Shown: positions 47,473 to 55,691 of the stretch, piece by piece
Layout of the letters: every line of letters begins with the position of its first letter
How positions within the stretch are numbered: position 1 is the first letter of the stretch
From: Acidobacterium sp.
GTDB taxonomy: Bacteria > Acidobacteriota > Vicinamibacteria > Vicinamibacterales > UBA2999
Assembly: GCA_002737365.1 (NCBI GenBank)
Contig: NSIL01000010.1
Location: forward strand, 38,835 to 102,834
Reading direction: 5' to 3'
DNA: 64,000 nucleotides
Position numbers and translations under genes: made by a program
Notes under the pieces: generated by a model
What the model was told of the DNA's origin: nothing
What the model saw: the letters and a program-made list of their open reading frames with translations, nothing else
Database searches by the model: none

Positions 47473-47752
47473 GTGCCTACCTCCACGGTTGCTTTTACCG
47501 TGGTCGCCGCCGTGGTCGCCGTGTCGTGCGACCGGGTGCCGCTGACTTCTCCGACCGGGTCGACCATTCTCCCCAGCGCCAGCACCAACATCGTGCCGAT
47601 CGATGGGTCGGCGGAAATCACCGCCACCGTAACCGAGCAGCGGCACGATTACGTTTGCAACGTCCGGCGTGTCGGCGAACTCGATCCTGACCGCGACCGT
47701 CACGGACTCTGCTGGCAGTGTCACAACCAGCCAACTGGTCGTTCAGGGCTGA
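47473..47752 (+). pseudogene. Remnant of Ig-like-domain lipoprotein gene (internal deletion/frameshift)
   Basis: Frame 1 'VPTSTVAFTVVAAVVAVSCDRVPLTSPTGSTILPSASTNIVPIDGSAEITATVTEQ' continues after ~47641 only in frame 2 as 'GTITFATSGVSANSILTATVTDSAGSVTTSQLVVQG*'. Confidence 0.65.
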
Positions 47753-47768
47753 CCTCGGCGCTCACACA

Positions 47769-47815
47769 AAACACAAAGGGCCAGAGTGCGATTCGCGCTC
47801 TGGCCCTTTGTGTTT
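47769..47815. terminator. Bidirectional intrinsic terminator, 22-bp stem with 3-nt loop
   Basis: AAACACAAAGGGCCAGAGTGCG-ATT-CGCGCTCTGGCCCTTTGTGTTT, one G:T wobble. Confidence 0.88.
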
Positions 47816-47825
47816 GCTTGGAGTG

Positions 47826-47881
47826 GTCCGGCTGACCACCGTCGCCGAGGCGACAGCGGTCAAGAAGCCGGACACCACATC
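47826..47881. repeat. Palindromic intergenic repeat, copy 3 (GTCCGGCT...hairpin...AGCCGGAC-ACCACATC)
   Basis: Inner hairpin gaccaccgtcgccgaggcgacagcggtc; spurious 'VRLTTVAEATAVKKPDTT' reading. Confidence 0.6.
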
Positions 47882-47902
47882 TGAAGGCTGACGCTACATT
47901 GA

Positions 47903-48316
47903 CTAATTCCAGTCGGCGTAGCGCGTGCCGTCCAGCGCCGTGCGGTCGGAGCCACTCTTCACATCGTAGATGCCGACTTGCGACGCCGGGTTGTTCGCAT
48001 CCGGCTCGGCCTGCGTAGTCGTCCACGTGTCCTTTAACTTGGTCATCGGATCAGTGGGTACCTCACGAATGTAGCTCTCCGACGACAGCTCCGCGAGGTC
48101 GGTCGGGTACTTGTTCTTGTCGGCGTAGAACTGGTCGATGGCGTCGCGCATGCGGAACAGGTTTTCCTTCAACACCGCCTCTTCCGCGCGGGTGACGCTG
48201 TTGCGGTACTGGGCCATGCCCACGGTGGCGAGGATCACGATCAGCGTGATGACTACCAGTAGTTCGATCATCGTGAACCCGTCCGCGCGTGCCGATGCAA
48301 GTCGTGATTGCTTCAT
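47903..48316 (-). CDS. Type II secretion/type IV pilin-like major pseudopilin (GspG-like)
   Basis: 'GFTMIELLVVITLIVILATVGMAQYRNSVTRAEEAVLKENLFRMRDAIDQFYADK'. Confidence 0.9.
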   Translation of the reverse strand: MKQSRLASARADGFTMIELLVVITLIVILATVGMAQYRNSVTRAEEAVLKENLFRMRDAIDQFYADKNKYPTDLAELSSESYIREVPTDPMTKLKDTWTTTQAEPDANNPASQVGIYDVKSGSDRTALDGTRYADWN

Positions 48317-48328
48317 GCCCGTCCTGCC

Positions 48329-48796
48329 TCAGTTCCAGTCGCGGTACTTCGTGCCGTCCAGCGCCGTGCCCTGGTTCTTCGAGTACACGTCGTAGACATT
48401 CTGCCCGCTCCAACTGGACGAGTCAGGCTTGTCCTGATACGCGCGCAGTCCCCACTCGTCATCGCCCATGGTCGGGTCAACCGGAACACTGCGCAGGAAC
48501 TTCAGTTTACGGCCGGTCGCGTCGTTGGCCACCGACACGCCATCCACCAACGTCTGCAAGTCGGGCGGATAGCCCTCGCTATTGGCCTTGAGCGCGGTGG
48601 TCGGAATCTGGCCGAGATCGGCCGCGTCCTTGAACTTGTCGATCGCGGTCCGCATGTCGCGTAACACCCGCCGCAGTTCGGCTTCACGGGTCCGCTGGAT
48701 CGTCACCCTGGCGAGCGGCTGAATCGCTGACGCAAGAATCAGCACGATGCTGGTTACGACCAGCAACTCGATGAAGGTGAAGCCCCGTTGCGCCAT
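48329..48796 (-). CDS. Second GspG-like pseudopilin
   Basis: 'GFTFIELLVVTSIVLILASAIQPLARVTIQRTREAELRRVLRDMRTAIDKFKDAA'. Confidence 0.9.
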   Translation of the reverse strand: MAQRGFTFIELLVVTSIVLILASAIQPLARVTIQRTREAELRRVLRDMRTAIDKFKDAADLGQIPTTALKANSEGYPPDLQTLVDGVSVANDATGRKLKFLRSVPVDPTMGDDEWGLRAYQDKPDSSSWSGQNVYDVYSKNQGTALDGTKYRDWN

Positions 48797-49095
48797 TACC
48801 GCACCGTGATGCCGGCCGGCAGGAACTGCGGCGGCTCGAGCAGCAACGCCGCCAGCAAGCCCTCACTCGACGCGCCGGTCTGGTCGCCGGGCCGCGTGAA
48901 GATACCTTGCTGCATGCTCCGGACCCGCACAAGAGCCGGATTGTAGGTCAACGAGATCGCGAGGGTCGAAAGGCGCGTGGCGCCGGCGGCCGGCGACGGT
49001 GCCACTGGCTGACCGCCGCCGAGCGTCATGTTGCTCTGCATCCCGATGTAAATCGGGCTCAGGTCCGACGCCTTCAGGCGGCGATCAGCGAACAT
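48796..49095 (-). pseudogene. Short cohesin-like fragment, possibly remnant of a GspD-type secretin/cohesin gene
   Basis: 'LSTLAISLTYNPALVRVRSMQQGIFTR' then 'DQTGASSEGLLAALLLEP...ITVR*'; no secretin domain present. Confidence 0.4.
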
Positions 49096-49687
49096 CGCTC
49101 CTCGCGCGGTAGTACGTCGATACCGCCAAGCTCAACGCCAACCCATCGTTGCCAGAACTGCCTTCCGATAACGCCAAGTTGTCGATCACGACAAACTCAG
49201 TCAGGGTCTCGATGGCGTGAATCAACTGCTGTACATCGTCCCATTGGCCGCTCAACGAGTAATTCACGACCAGCCGTTCAAGCGACGAGTCCCGCAACAC
49301 CTCCGGCGTGGTCGAACTCTGCTGGAACACGACATCATGCGACCGGGCCAGCAGGCTCAGTCGCGAGTGCGTGAGGCGCTGCGCCGCACTGATATTGGCC
49401 GGCAGCACCTCGCGGTAGAACCGTTCGAGGTCCCGGGTCGCCTGCGCCTGGCCAGCGTGGGCCGTTTCAGCCGCCGTCAATTCAGTGCGCGCGTCGCTCA
49501 AGGCCTGGCTCGACACGCCTGCCCGCACGCCGCCACGCTCCACCGAGACCCGAAGCGGCAGCACCAACAGCACCAGCACGGCGATGTTGACGGCGAGTAA
49601 CGCCGCCAGCGGCAGCAGGACACGCCGGTGCTCCGAGACCATTCGCGCCAGTGGCACGTCGCCGCCGACTGCCAACAGCAGGTTCAT
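49085..49687 (-). CDS. PilO-like assembly protein
   Basis: N-terminal TM, coiled coil, ferredoxin-like C-terminus, position after pilN. Confidence 0.75.
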   Translation of the reverse strand: MNLLLAVGGDVPLARMVSEHRRVLLPLAALLAVNIAVLVLLVLPLRVSVERGGVRAGVSSQALSDARTELTAAETAHAGQAQATRDLERFYREVLPANISAAQRLTHSRLSLLARSHDVVFQQSSTTPEVLRDSSLERLVVNYSLSGQWDDVQQLIHAIETLTEFVVIDNLALSEGSSGNDGLALSLAVSTYYRARSDVR

Positions 49688-50346
49688 GGCCGCTCTCCCG
49701 CCACCACGTTGGCTGCCGAGCGGTTCGCCGGGGTGTCCTTGCCTGGTTCAGACGCTGCTGGCGGAATGGCTGCCGGCGCCGTCGGCGCCGACGGCGGGGA
49801 TCCGTAGTAAGCCTGCAGTACCGACATCAGGGCGCCGTCCTCAACGCTTGAATCGGACCGTGACAGGACGTCGCGGAAGACTCCCGTCTTCTCGAGGGCC
49901 TCGATGAAGCTGTCCAGATCTTCCTGTTGCTTCGACAGCACGGTGATGGCGACCAGCAGGCGGCCGTCGCTGTCAACCTGAGGCTGCACCGACGACACCC
50001 GCACGGTTGGCGGCAACGTGGCTTGGAATTGGTTGAGCAGTTCCGTCCAGGAGAACGCACGACGATTGATGAGCTCGTTGGCTTCACGCGCCGCCGCCGC
50101 CACTTGCGACAGCGCGGTCTTATCGAGTGCCTGCTGCACGGTGCGCGCCTTCTGCCGTAATTCGCGCGCCGTATTTTCGTTCTCGGTCACGACCTGGCCG
50201 AGCTCACGAGTGGCGCGCTGCAACCGCCACAGTTCGAGCGAGTTGAACACCGTCAGCGCCGCGGCGATCACCGCGAACCCGATCAGCCCGGCCCGCACGG
50301 CGCGGGTGTTGTAAAACGGCTGCGTCGACAGGTTGGCGCGCAGCAT
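49684..50346 (-). CDS. PilN-like assembly protein
   Basis: 'LRANLSTQPFYNTRAVRAGLIGFAVIAAALTVFNSLELWRL', position after pilM. Confidence 0.78.
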   Translation of the reverse strand: MLRANLSTQPFYNTRAVRAGLIGFAVIAAALTVFNSLELWRLQRATRELGQVVTENENTARELRQKARTVQQALDKTALSQVAAAAREANELINRRAFSWTELLNQFQATLPPTVRVSSVQPQVDSDGRLLVAITVLSKQQEDLDSFIEALEKTGVFRDVLSRSDSSVEDGALMSVLQAYYGSPPSAPTAPAAIPPAASEPGKDTPANRSAANVVAGERP

Positions 50347-50348
50347 GG

Positions 50349-51302
50349 CTAGGCCACCCGTCTTTCGCGCACCAGCATGCCCGCGAGCGGCGCCAGCAGG
50401 TCCAGCAGTTCAGGGGTGGCGCCAATGCGGTCGACCAGCGTCGCCGCCGGCCGCGGATCGACCGACTCGACGCCGACGCGCAGCCGCTCTTCGAGCCCCC
50501 GGCGCACGCTCTCGGCGCCGCCGGGCAGGCGCGCGCCACCGGCAATCAGCACGCGCCCAAAGCCGCTGCCGTGCAGGCGATCTTCGTAGTACATGGCCGT
50601 CTGGTGGACCAAATCCGCGAGCGTCCCCTCGGCCTCTTCGCCGCGATGGCGGAAGAACAACAGCGCCTGCTCGCGCATCACCGCGAGTGTGAGGTAGGTG
50701 CCGGTGATGTGCACGAGCAGCCAGTCGCCAGTCGGACGCGCGGGCGCCGCGACAATGGCGTTGATGACACTGAACGACGCGATGTCGACCAGGCCGGCAT
50801 GAGCGCCGGCCATCCGGCAGGCTTGCTCGTACTGCTGAATCACGTCGGCGCGCGCCAACGATACCAGCAGCTCGTGGCTGCCGTCGACGGCCGCCGCGCC
50901 CGGCGAGATGCTCAGGACCGCCTGCTCGATCGGGAACGGCGCGGTCTTGCGCACCTGCCAGCGAACAATTTCCCGCAGGTCGGCCGCCTTGACCGGCACC
51001 TTCTCGAGCCGCAGCAATGACACCTTGGCGACGGTGTCGGGCACGACCAACGCGACGCGCGACGTCTTCTGGCCCAATTGCGCCAGCACGCGAGCCACCA
51101 CCGTCGCCACGGCAGGCACGTCGGTCAGGTTCAGCACCGACAACGACGGCACCACCAGCCCGGGTGGCAGCGCCTCGTGCGCATGCGCCGCGATCACGGC
51201 CTGGCCGCTGCGCCATTCCAGCCGGGCGGCGCCGACGTGCGCATGATCGATCTCGATGGCCACGTCGGGGGGCGGCGTTTGGAAGAAGGCGCGGACGGTC
51301 AT
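50349..51302 (-). CDS. PilM-like actin-fold assembly protein
   Basis: 'VALVVPDTVAKVSLLRLEKVPVKAADLREIVRWQVRKTAPF', 'VLIAGGARLPGG'. Confidence 0.82.
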   Translation of the reverse strand: MTVRAFFQTPPPDVAIEIDHAHVGAARLEWRSGQAVIAAHAHEALPPGLVVPSLSVLNLTDVPAVATVVARVLAQLGQKTSRVALVVPDTVAKVSLLRLEKVPVKAADLREIVRWQVRKTAPFPIEQAVLSISPGAAAVDGSHELLVSLARADVIQQYEQACRMAGAHAGLVDIASFSVINAIVAAPARPTGDWLLVHITGTYLTLAVMREQALLFFRHRGEEAEGTLADLVHQTAMYYEDRLHGSGFGRVLIAGGARLPGGAESVRRGLEERLRVGVESVDPRPAATLVDRIGATPELLDLLAPLAGMLVRERRVA

Positions 51303-52963
51303 TCGACGAACGTCACCTTGTTGATCTCGCGCAGCGTGGTCTCGCCGTTCAGCACCCGCTCGACGGCCGACTCGCGCAGCAGCCGCATGCCCTGCTCCCG
51401 GGCCGCCCGCTTCACTTCCGAGATCGGGCGCTTGTCGAGAATGATCTCGCGGATGTGGTCGGTCAGATCGAGCAACTCGCAGATGGCCATGCGGCCCTTG
51501 AAGCCAGTACCGCTGCAGTCGATGCAGCCGGCACCTTCGTAAAAGGTGTGCTTTGCGGCGACCCCCGCGTCGATGGCCGATTCGGCCAGCAACTCCGGGG
51601 CGATCAGCACCGGCTGCTTGCAAGCCGCGCAGATCTTGCGGACCAGGCGCTGCGCCATCACGCAGTTGAGCGCGGAGATGAACTGGTAGGGCTCGACGCC
51701 CATGTTCAGGAAGCGGCCGAGCACGTCAAAGACGTTGTTGGCGTGCACCGTGGTGAACACCAGGTGACCGGTCAGGGCCGACTGAATGGCAATCTGCGCA
51801 GTCTCCGGATCGCGGATTTCTCCGACCATCACCTTGTCGGGGTCGTGGCGCAAAATCGAGCGCAGCCCGCGCGCGAAAGTCAGTCCCTTCTTCTCGTTGA
51901 TGGGAATCTGCGTGATGCCCTTCAACTGATATTCGACCGGGTCTTCGATGGTGATGATCTTGTCTTCGCTGGTGCGAATCTCGGCCAGCGCCGCATAGAG
52001 CGTGGTGGTCTTGCCGCTGCCGGTGGGGCCGGTGACCAGCACCATGCCGTACGGCTCACGGATGTACTTGCGGAACCGCCTGAGCTCCTCCTCGGGAAAG
52101 CCGAGGATGTCGAGCCGGAGTTCGGTGAACTGCTCGCTCATCGACTGCTTGTCGAGAATACGGATCACGGCGTCCTCGCCGTGTACACTCGGCATCACCG
52201 AGACCCGGAAGTCGATGGTCTTGCCGGCCGCGCGCAAGCGGAAGCGGCCGTCCTGCGGCACACGCTTCTCGGCGATATCGAGCTCGGCCATCACCTTGAT
52301 GCGCGACAGGATCGAACTGTGAAACCGCTTGGCGATCGGTCGCATCGCCGACTGCAGCACACCGTCGATGCGGTACTTCACGTAGACCCCATCGTCCTGC
52401 GTCTCGATGTGAATGTCACTGGCGCGACGCTGGATGGCCGTGTAGATGGTGGAGTCAACCAGGCGAATAATTGGACTGCTGTCACTGGTCAGCCGTTCAA
52501 CGGTCAGGTTGTCATCACCGCGGTCATCGTCTTTGAGGACCTGGATCTGGAATTCCTCGGTCGCATCGTCGAGCACGCGCTGCGAGCTCTCGCTCTTCTT
52601 CAGCATGCCCTCGATCGCCGAACGGGCGCCGACCATCACCCGCACCGGGGTGCCCAGAATGACGCCGAGCTCGTCGATCATCGGCAGGTCGGTCGGATCC
52701 GACACGACAATCACCAGCGACCGGCCATCCCGGCGATACGGCACGAAGCCATACCGCAGCATCAGGTCCGCCGGAATCGAACGGAACAGTTTCTGATCGA
52801 TCCGGAAGTCATGCATGTTCAGAAAGTCGAGCCGGTAGCGCTCGGCCAGGCGACGGGCCGCGGCCTCCTCGGCGCTGCGCTCTGCGGCCGAGACCTCCGG
52901 CGCCGTGGCCGGCTCATCGATCAGCGCCGCCGGGTCGAGCGGCTGGTCCGGAGTTACATCCAT
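51299..52963 (-). CDS. gspE: GspE/PilB family assembly ATPase
   Basis: 'LVTGPTGSGKTTTLYAALAEI', 'EDPVEYQLKGITQIPINEKKGLTFARGLRSILRHDPDKVMVGEIRD', tetracysteine zinc motif. Confidence 0.96.
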   Translation of the reverse strand: MDVTPDQPLDPAALIDEPATAPEVSAAERSAEEAAARRLAERYRLDFLNMHDFRIDQKLFRSIPADLMLRYGFVPYRRDGRSLVIVVSDPTDLPMIDELGVILGTPVRVMVGARSAIEGMLKKSESSQRVLDDATEEFQIQVLKDDDRGDDNLTVERLTSDSSPIIRLVDSTIYTAIQRRASDIHIETQDDGVYVKYRIDGVLQSAMRPIAKRFHSSILSRIKVMAELDIAEKRVPQDGRFRLRAAGKTIDFRVSVMPSVHGEDAVIRILDKQSMSEQFTELRLDILGFPEEELRRFRKYIREPYGMVLVTGPTGSGKTTTLYAALAEIRTSEDKIITIEDPVEYQLKGITQIPINEKKGLTFARGLRSILRHDPDKVMVGEIRDPETAQIAIQSALTGHLVFTTVHANNVFDVLGRFLNMGVEPYQFISALNCVMAQRLVRKICAACKQPVLIAPELLAESAIDAGVAAKHTFYEGAGCIDCSGTGFKGRMAICELLDLTDHIREIILDKRPISEVKRAAREQGMRLLRESAVERVLNGETTLREINKVTFVE

Positions 52964-52982
52964 GGGACGCGGCCCTTCGTCA

Positions 52983-54191
52983 TCAGCGGTTGCCCATCAC
53001 CGAGGTGAGCTCGAACAACGGCATGTAGAGGGCCAGCACAATGCCCGCGATCACGACGCCCATGAACACCAGCATCGCCGGCTCAATCACCGTCACGAAC
53101 CGGGCGACGTCGGTCTCGATCTCGTCGTCGTAGAAGTCGGCCAGGCTGTTCAGCATCTCCGTCAGTGCGCCGGTCGACTCGCCCACCTCAATCATCTTGA
53201 TGGCCACGTCCGGCACGGTCTTGCGCTCGAGCATGGTGGCCGATAAACTTTGTCCCTCGCGCACCCTGGTGGCCGCAATCGCCAGTTCCTGTCCCAGGTG
53301 GCGGTTGCCGGTCGACCGGGCCGCAATCTCGAGCGCGTTGACCAGCGGAATGCCGCCGCCGAGCAACGTCGCCAGCGTGCGGGCCAGTTGCGTGGTCGCG
53401 AATTTGTGAAAGCTCGTCCCCACGAACGGCAGCTTCAACAGCAGCAAATCGAACTTCGGTCCATGCCCCGGCTGCCGCACCCAGCTCCAGAACGCGGCGC
53501 CGCCGACACCGAGTGCAATCACGATCGGCAGAAACTGCTGCCGGATGACGTCCGAGACCGCGACGATGACGCGCGTGGACAGCGGCAGATCGGAACCGAA
53601 GCTCAGGTAGAACTCCGAGAAAGTCGGCACCACCTTCACCATGATGATCGCGACCAGCACCACCGCGAGCCCGATCAGGATGGCCGGATAAATCATTGCG
53701 GAAATGGTCTTCGAGCGGACCGCATCGACCGTCTTCGAATACGACACGTAGCGCCGCAGCACCGCATCGAGATTACCGGCGCGCTCGCCCGCCATCAACG
53801 ACGCGGTGTAGACACTGGGAAACAACTCGCCGTGCCCGGCAAACGCATCCGACAACGCCGTGCCGCCCCGCACTTTCTCATAAACATCGTCGAGGACAGA
53901 CTTGAACAACGGGTTCGTCAGGCGGGTGCGCAGGATGTCGAGTGACTGCACCAGCGGCATGCCGGCCTTCAGCAGCGTCGCCAGTTCCTGGTTGAAGACC
54001 AGGAATTCGTGACGGGAAATCTTGCGACCGGTCGTGAACGAAACGTTGCCAAAGCCCAGCCGGGGGCGAAGTGCCAGAACGTGCAGCCCTTTGTCCTCGA
54101 GCTCACGCCTGAGGGCCGCTTCGTTCTGGGCAACGTAAACGCCCTCGATGATCTCACCAGATATGGTGCCGAGCCGGCAGCGGAATTCCAT
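52983..54191 (-). CDS. gspF: GspF/PilC family inner-membrane protein
   Basis: 'FNQELATLLKAGMPLVQSLDIL', 'GERAGNLDAVLRRY', 'PAMLVFMGVVIAGIVLALYMPLFEL'. Confidence 0.95.
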   Translation of the reverse strand: MEFRCRLGTISGEIIEGVYVAQNEAALRRELEDKGLHVLALRPRLGFGNVSFTTGRKISRHEFLVFNQELATLLKAGMPLVQSLDILRTRLTNPLFKSVLDDVYEKVRGGTALSDAFAGHGELFPSVYTASLMAGERAGNLDAVLRRYVSYSKTVDAVRSKTISAMIYPAILIGLAVVLVAIIMVKVVPTFSEFYLSFGSDLPLSTRVIVAVSDVIRQQFLPIVIALGVGGAAFWSWVRQPGHGPKFDLLLLKLPFVGTSFHKFATTQLARTLATLLGGGIPLVNALEIAARSTGNRHLGQELAIAATRVREGQSLSATMLERKTVPDVAIKMIEVGESTGALTEMLNSLADFYDDEIETDVARFVTVIEPAMLVFMGVVIAGIVLALYMPLFELTSVMGNR

Positions 54192-54285
54192 CCCTAACAG
54201 ATTGACCCACAGAGGATTATACGGAACTGGAACCTGTATTCCCACCCGTTTAGACGGTCGACCAGGCCGAATAGTCCTAAGCGGG

Positions 54286-54474
54286 TTACCGGGTAATCAT
54301 CGCTGCGGAAAACGACACTTCCCCGCCGGCCCTCAGCTGCGCCGTCGCCATGGCGCCGTCCACGCGGTACGACTGCACCGACATGGTGCGGCCGGTCTTG
54401 AAGACCAGAATTTACGCGCTCGCGACATTCGCGAACAGCAGCACCGCCGAGCACAGCGCGAAGACTCTGAGCAT
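54286..54474 (-). pseudogene. Truncated exported-protein gene with in-frame TAA, probable lytic-transglycosylase remnant
   Basis: Reads MLRVFALCSAVLLFANVASA*ILVFKTGRTMSVQSYRVDGAMATAQLRAGGEVSFSAAMITR* in one frame. Confidence 0.6.
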
Positions 54475-54476
54475 TA

Positions 54477-55355
54477 CTATTGGATAAACGCGTGGAAGAC
54501 GCGAACGCCAAGTTCGCGCGGATCGCCGCTCTTCATGGCGGGCTCGAGCGCCGGCACGAAGGTTTTATCGGCCGTGAACTTCATTTCGACCATATCACCC
54601 TGCCCCAGCTGCGCGGCGGTGATCGGGTAGGTGCGCACGGGCGCTTCGGTGGCGCTCAACGGCACGGTGGCCAACACCTGGTCGCCCACCGCAATGGTGA
54701 GCTGCTGCGCGGCGTTCGGGCCGGTGGCGGGATCGTCCACTTGTAGATACAGGACGACATCACGCTTCGGGTTGCGGAACGCGAGGGTCGCGTCTTTCTT
54801 GGTCCACTGCCACTCGGTACGGCCGGCGCCCTCGGCCACGACCTCGGCGGGGTGCCAGCCATCCTTGAAGATCACGAAGATGTTCTCGGTCTGCGGCAGC
54901 AACTCGAAATCGACGACCTTGTACGAGCGGTCGCCGCGGTCCTCGTTCGACAGCTTGAGGCGTTCGTTATTGCCAGGAGCGTAAAGACCGGCCACGACCT
55001 TGGCCGCGCCGACATAGGGGTAGCTCGGCACGAACATGGTGCGGGTGTACTCGACCGTCTGGCCGGCCTTCCACTCGATGGTCGGGGTCGGTGGCTCGTG
55101 GTCGTCGGCCCACATCAACTCATCGTCGGCGTCGAGGAAGTGGACGAACATGCGGCGCGGGCCCAGGTTCGAGGCGTTGGCGGCCGGCGTGAACTTGTAG
55201 GTCACCTCGACCGGGCTACCGAGCGCCACCTTGGCGCGCGACAGCGACACCTGCAGTGTCCCGACCGGCGGGGTGGTGTCTTCAGCCTTGCCGCAGGCCG
55301 CCAGGGTGACTGCCAGGGTGGTCAGGACCGTCAGGGTCCAAAATCTACTAACCAT
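54477..55355 (-). CDS. Exported lipoprotein, unknown function
   Basis: Lipobox '[17 protein letters not shown]'; beta-rich. Confidence 0.65.
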   Translation of the reverse strand: MVSRFWTLTVLTTLAVTLAACGKAEDTTPPVGTLQVSLSRAKVALGSPVEVTYKFTPAANASNLGPRRMFVHFLDADDELMWADDHEPPTPTIEWKAGQTVEYTRTMFVPSYPYVGAAKVVAGLYAPGNNERLKLSNEDRGDRSYKVVDFELLPQTENIFVIFKDGWHPAEVVAEGAGRTEWQWTKKDATLAFRNPKRDVVLYLQVDDPATGPNAAQQLTIAVGDQVLATVPLSATEAPVRTYPITAAQLGQGDMVEMKFTADKTFVPALEPAMKSGDPRELGVRVFHAFIQ

Positions 55356-55391
55356 GTCTCTTCGTTGCATAGGGGTCGAAACGAGAATATC

Positions 55392-55688
<297 letters not shown>

Positions 55689-55691
55689 CGG

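Noticed and set aside
51017-53008. 663-aa plus-strand ORF opposite gspE/pilM
   Set aside because: Shadow ORF crossing gene boundaries on the other strand.
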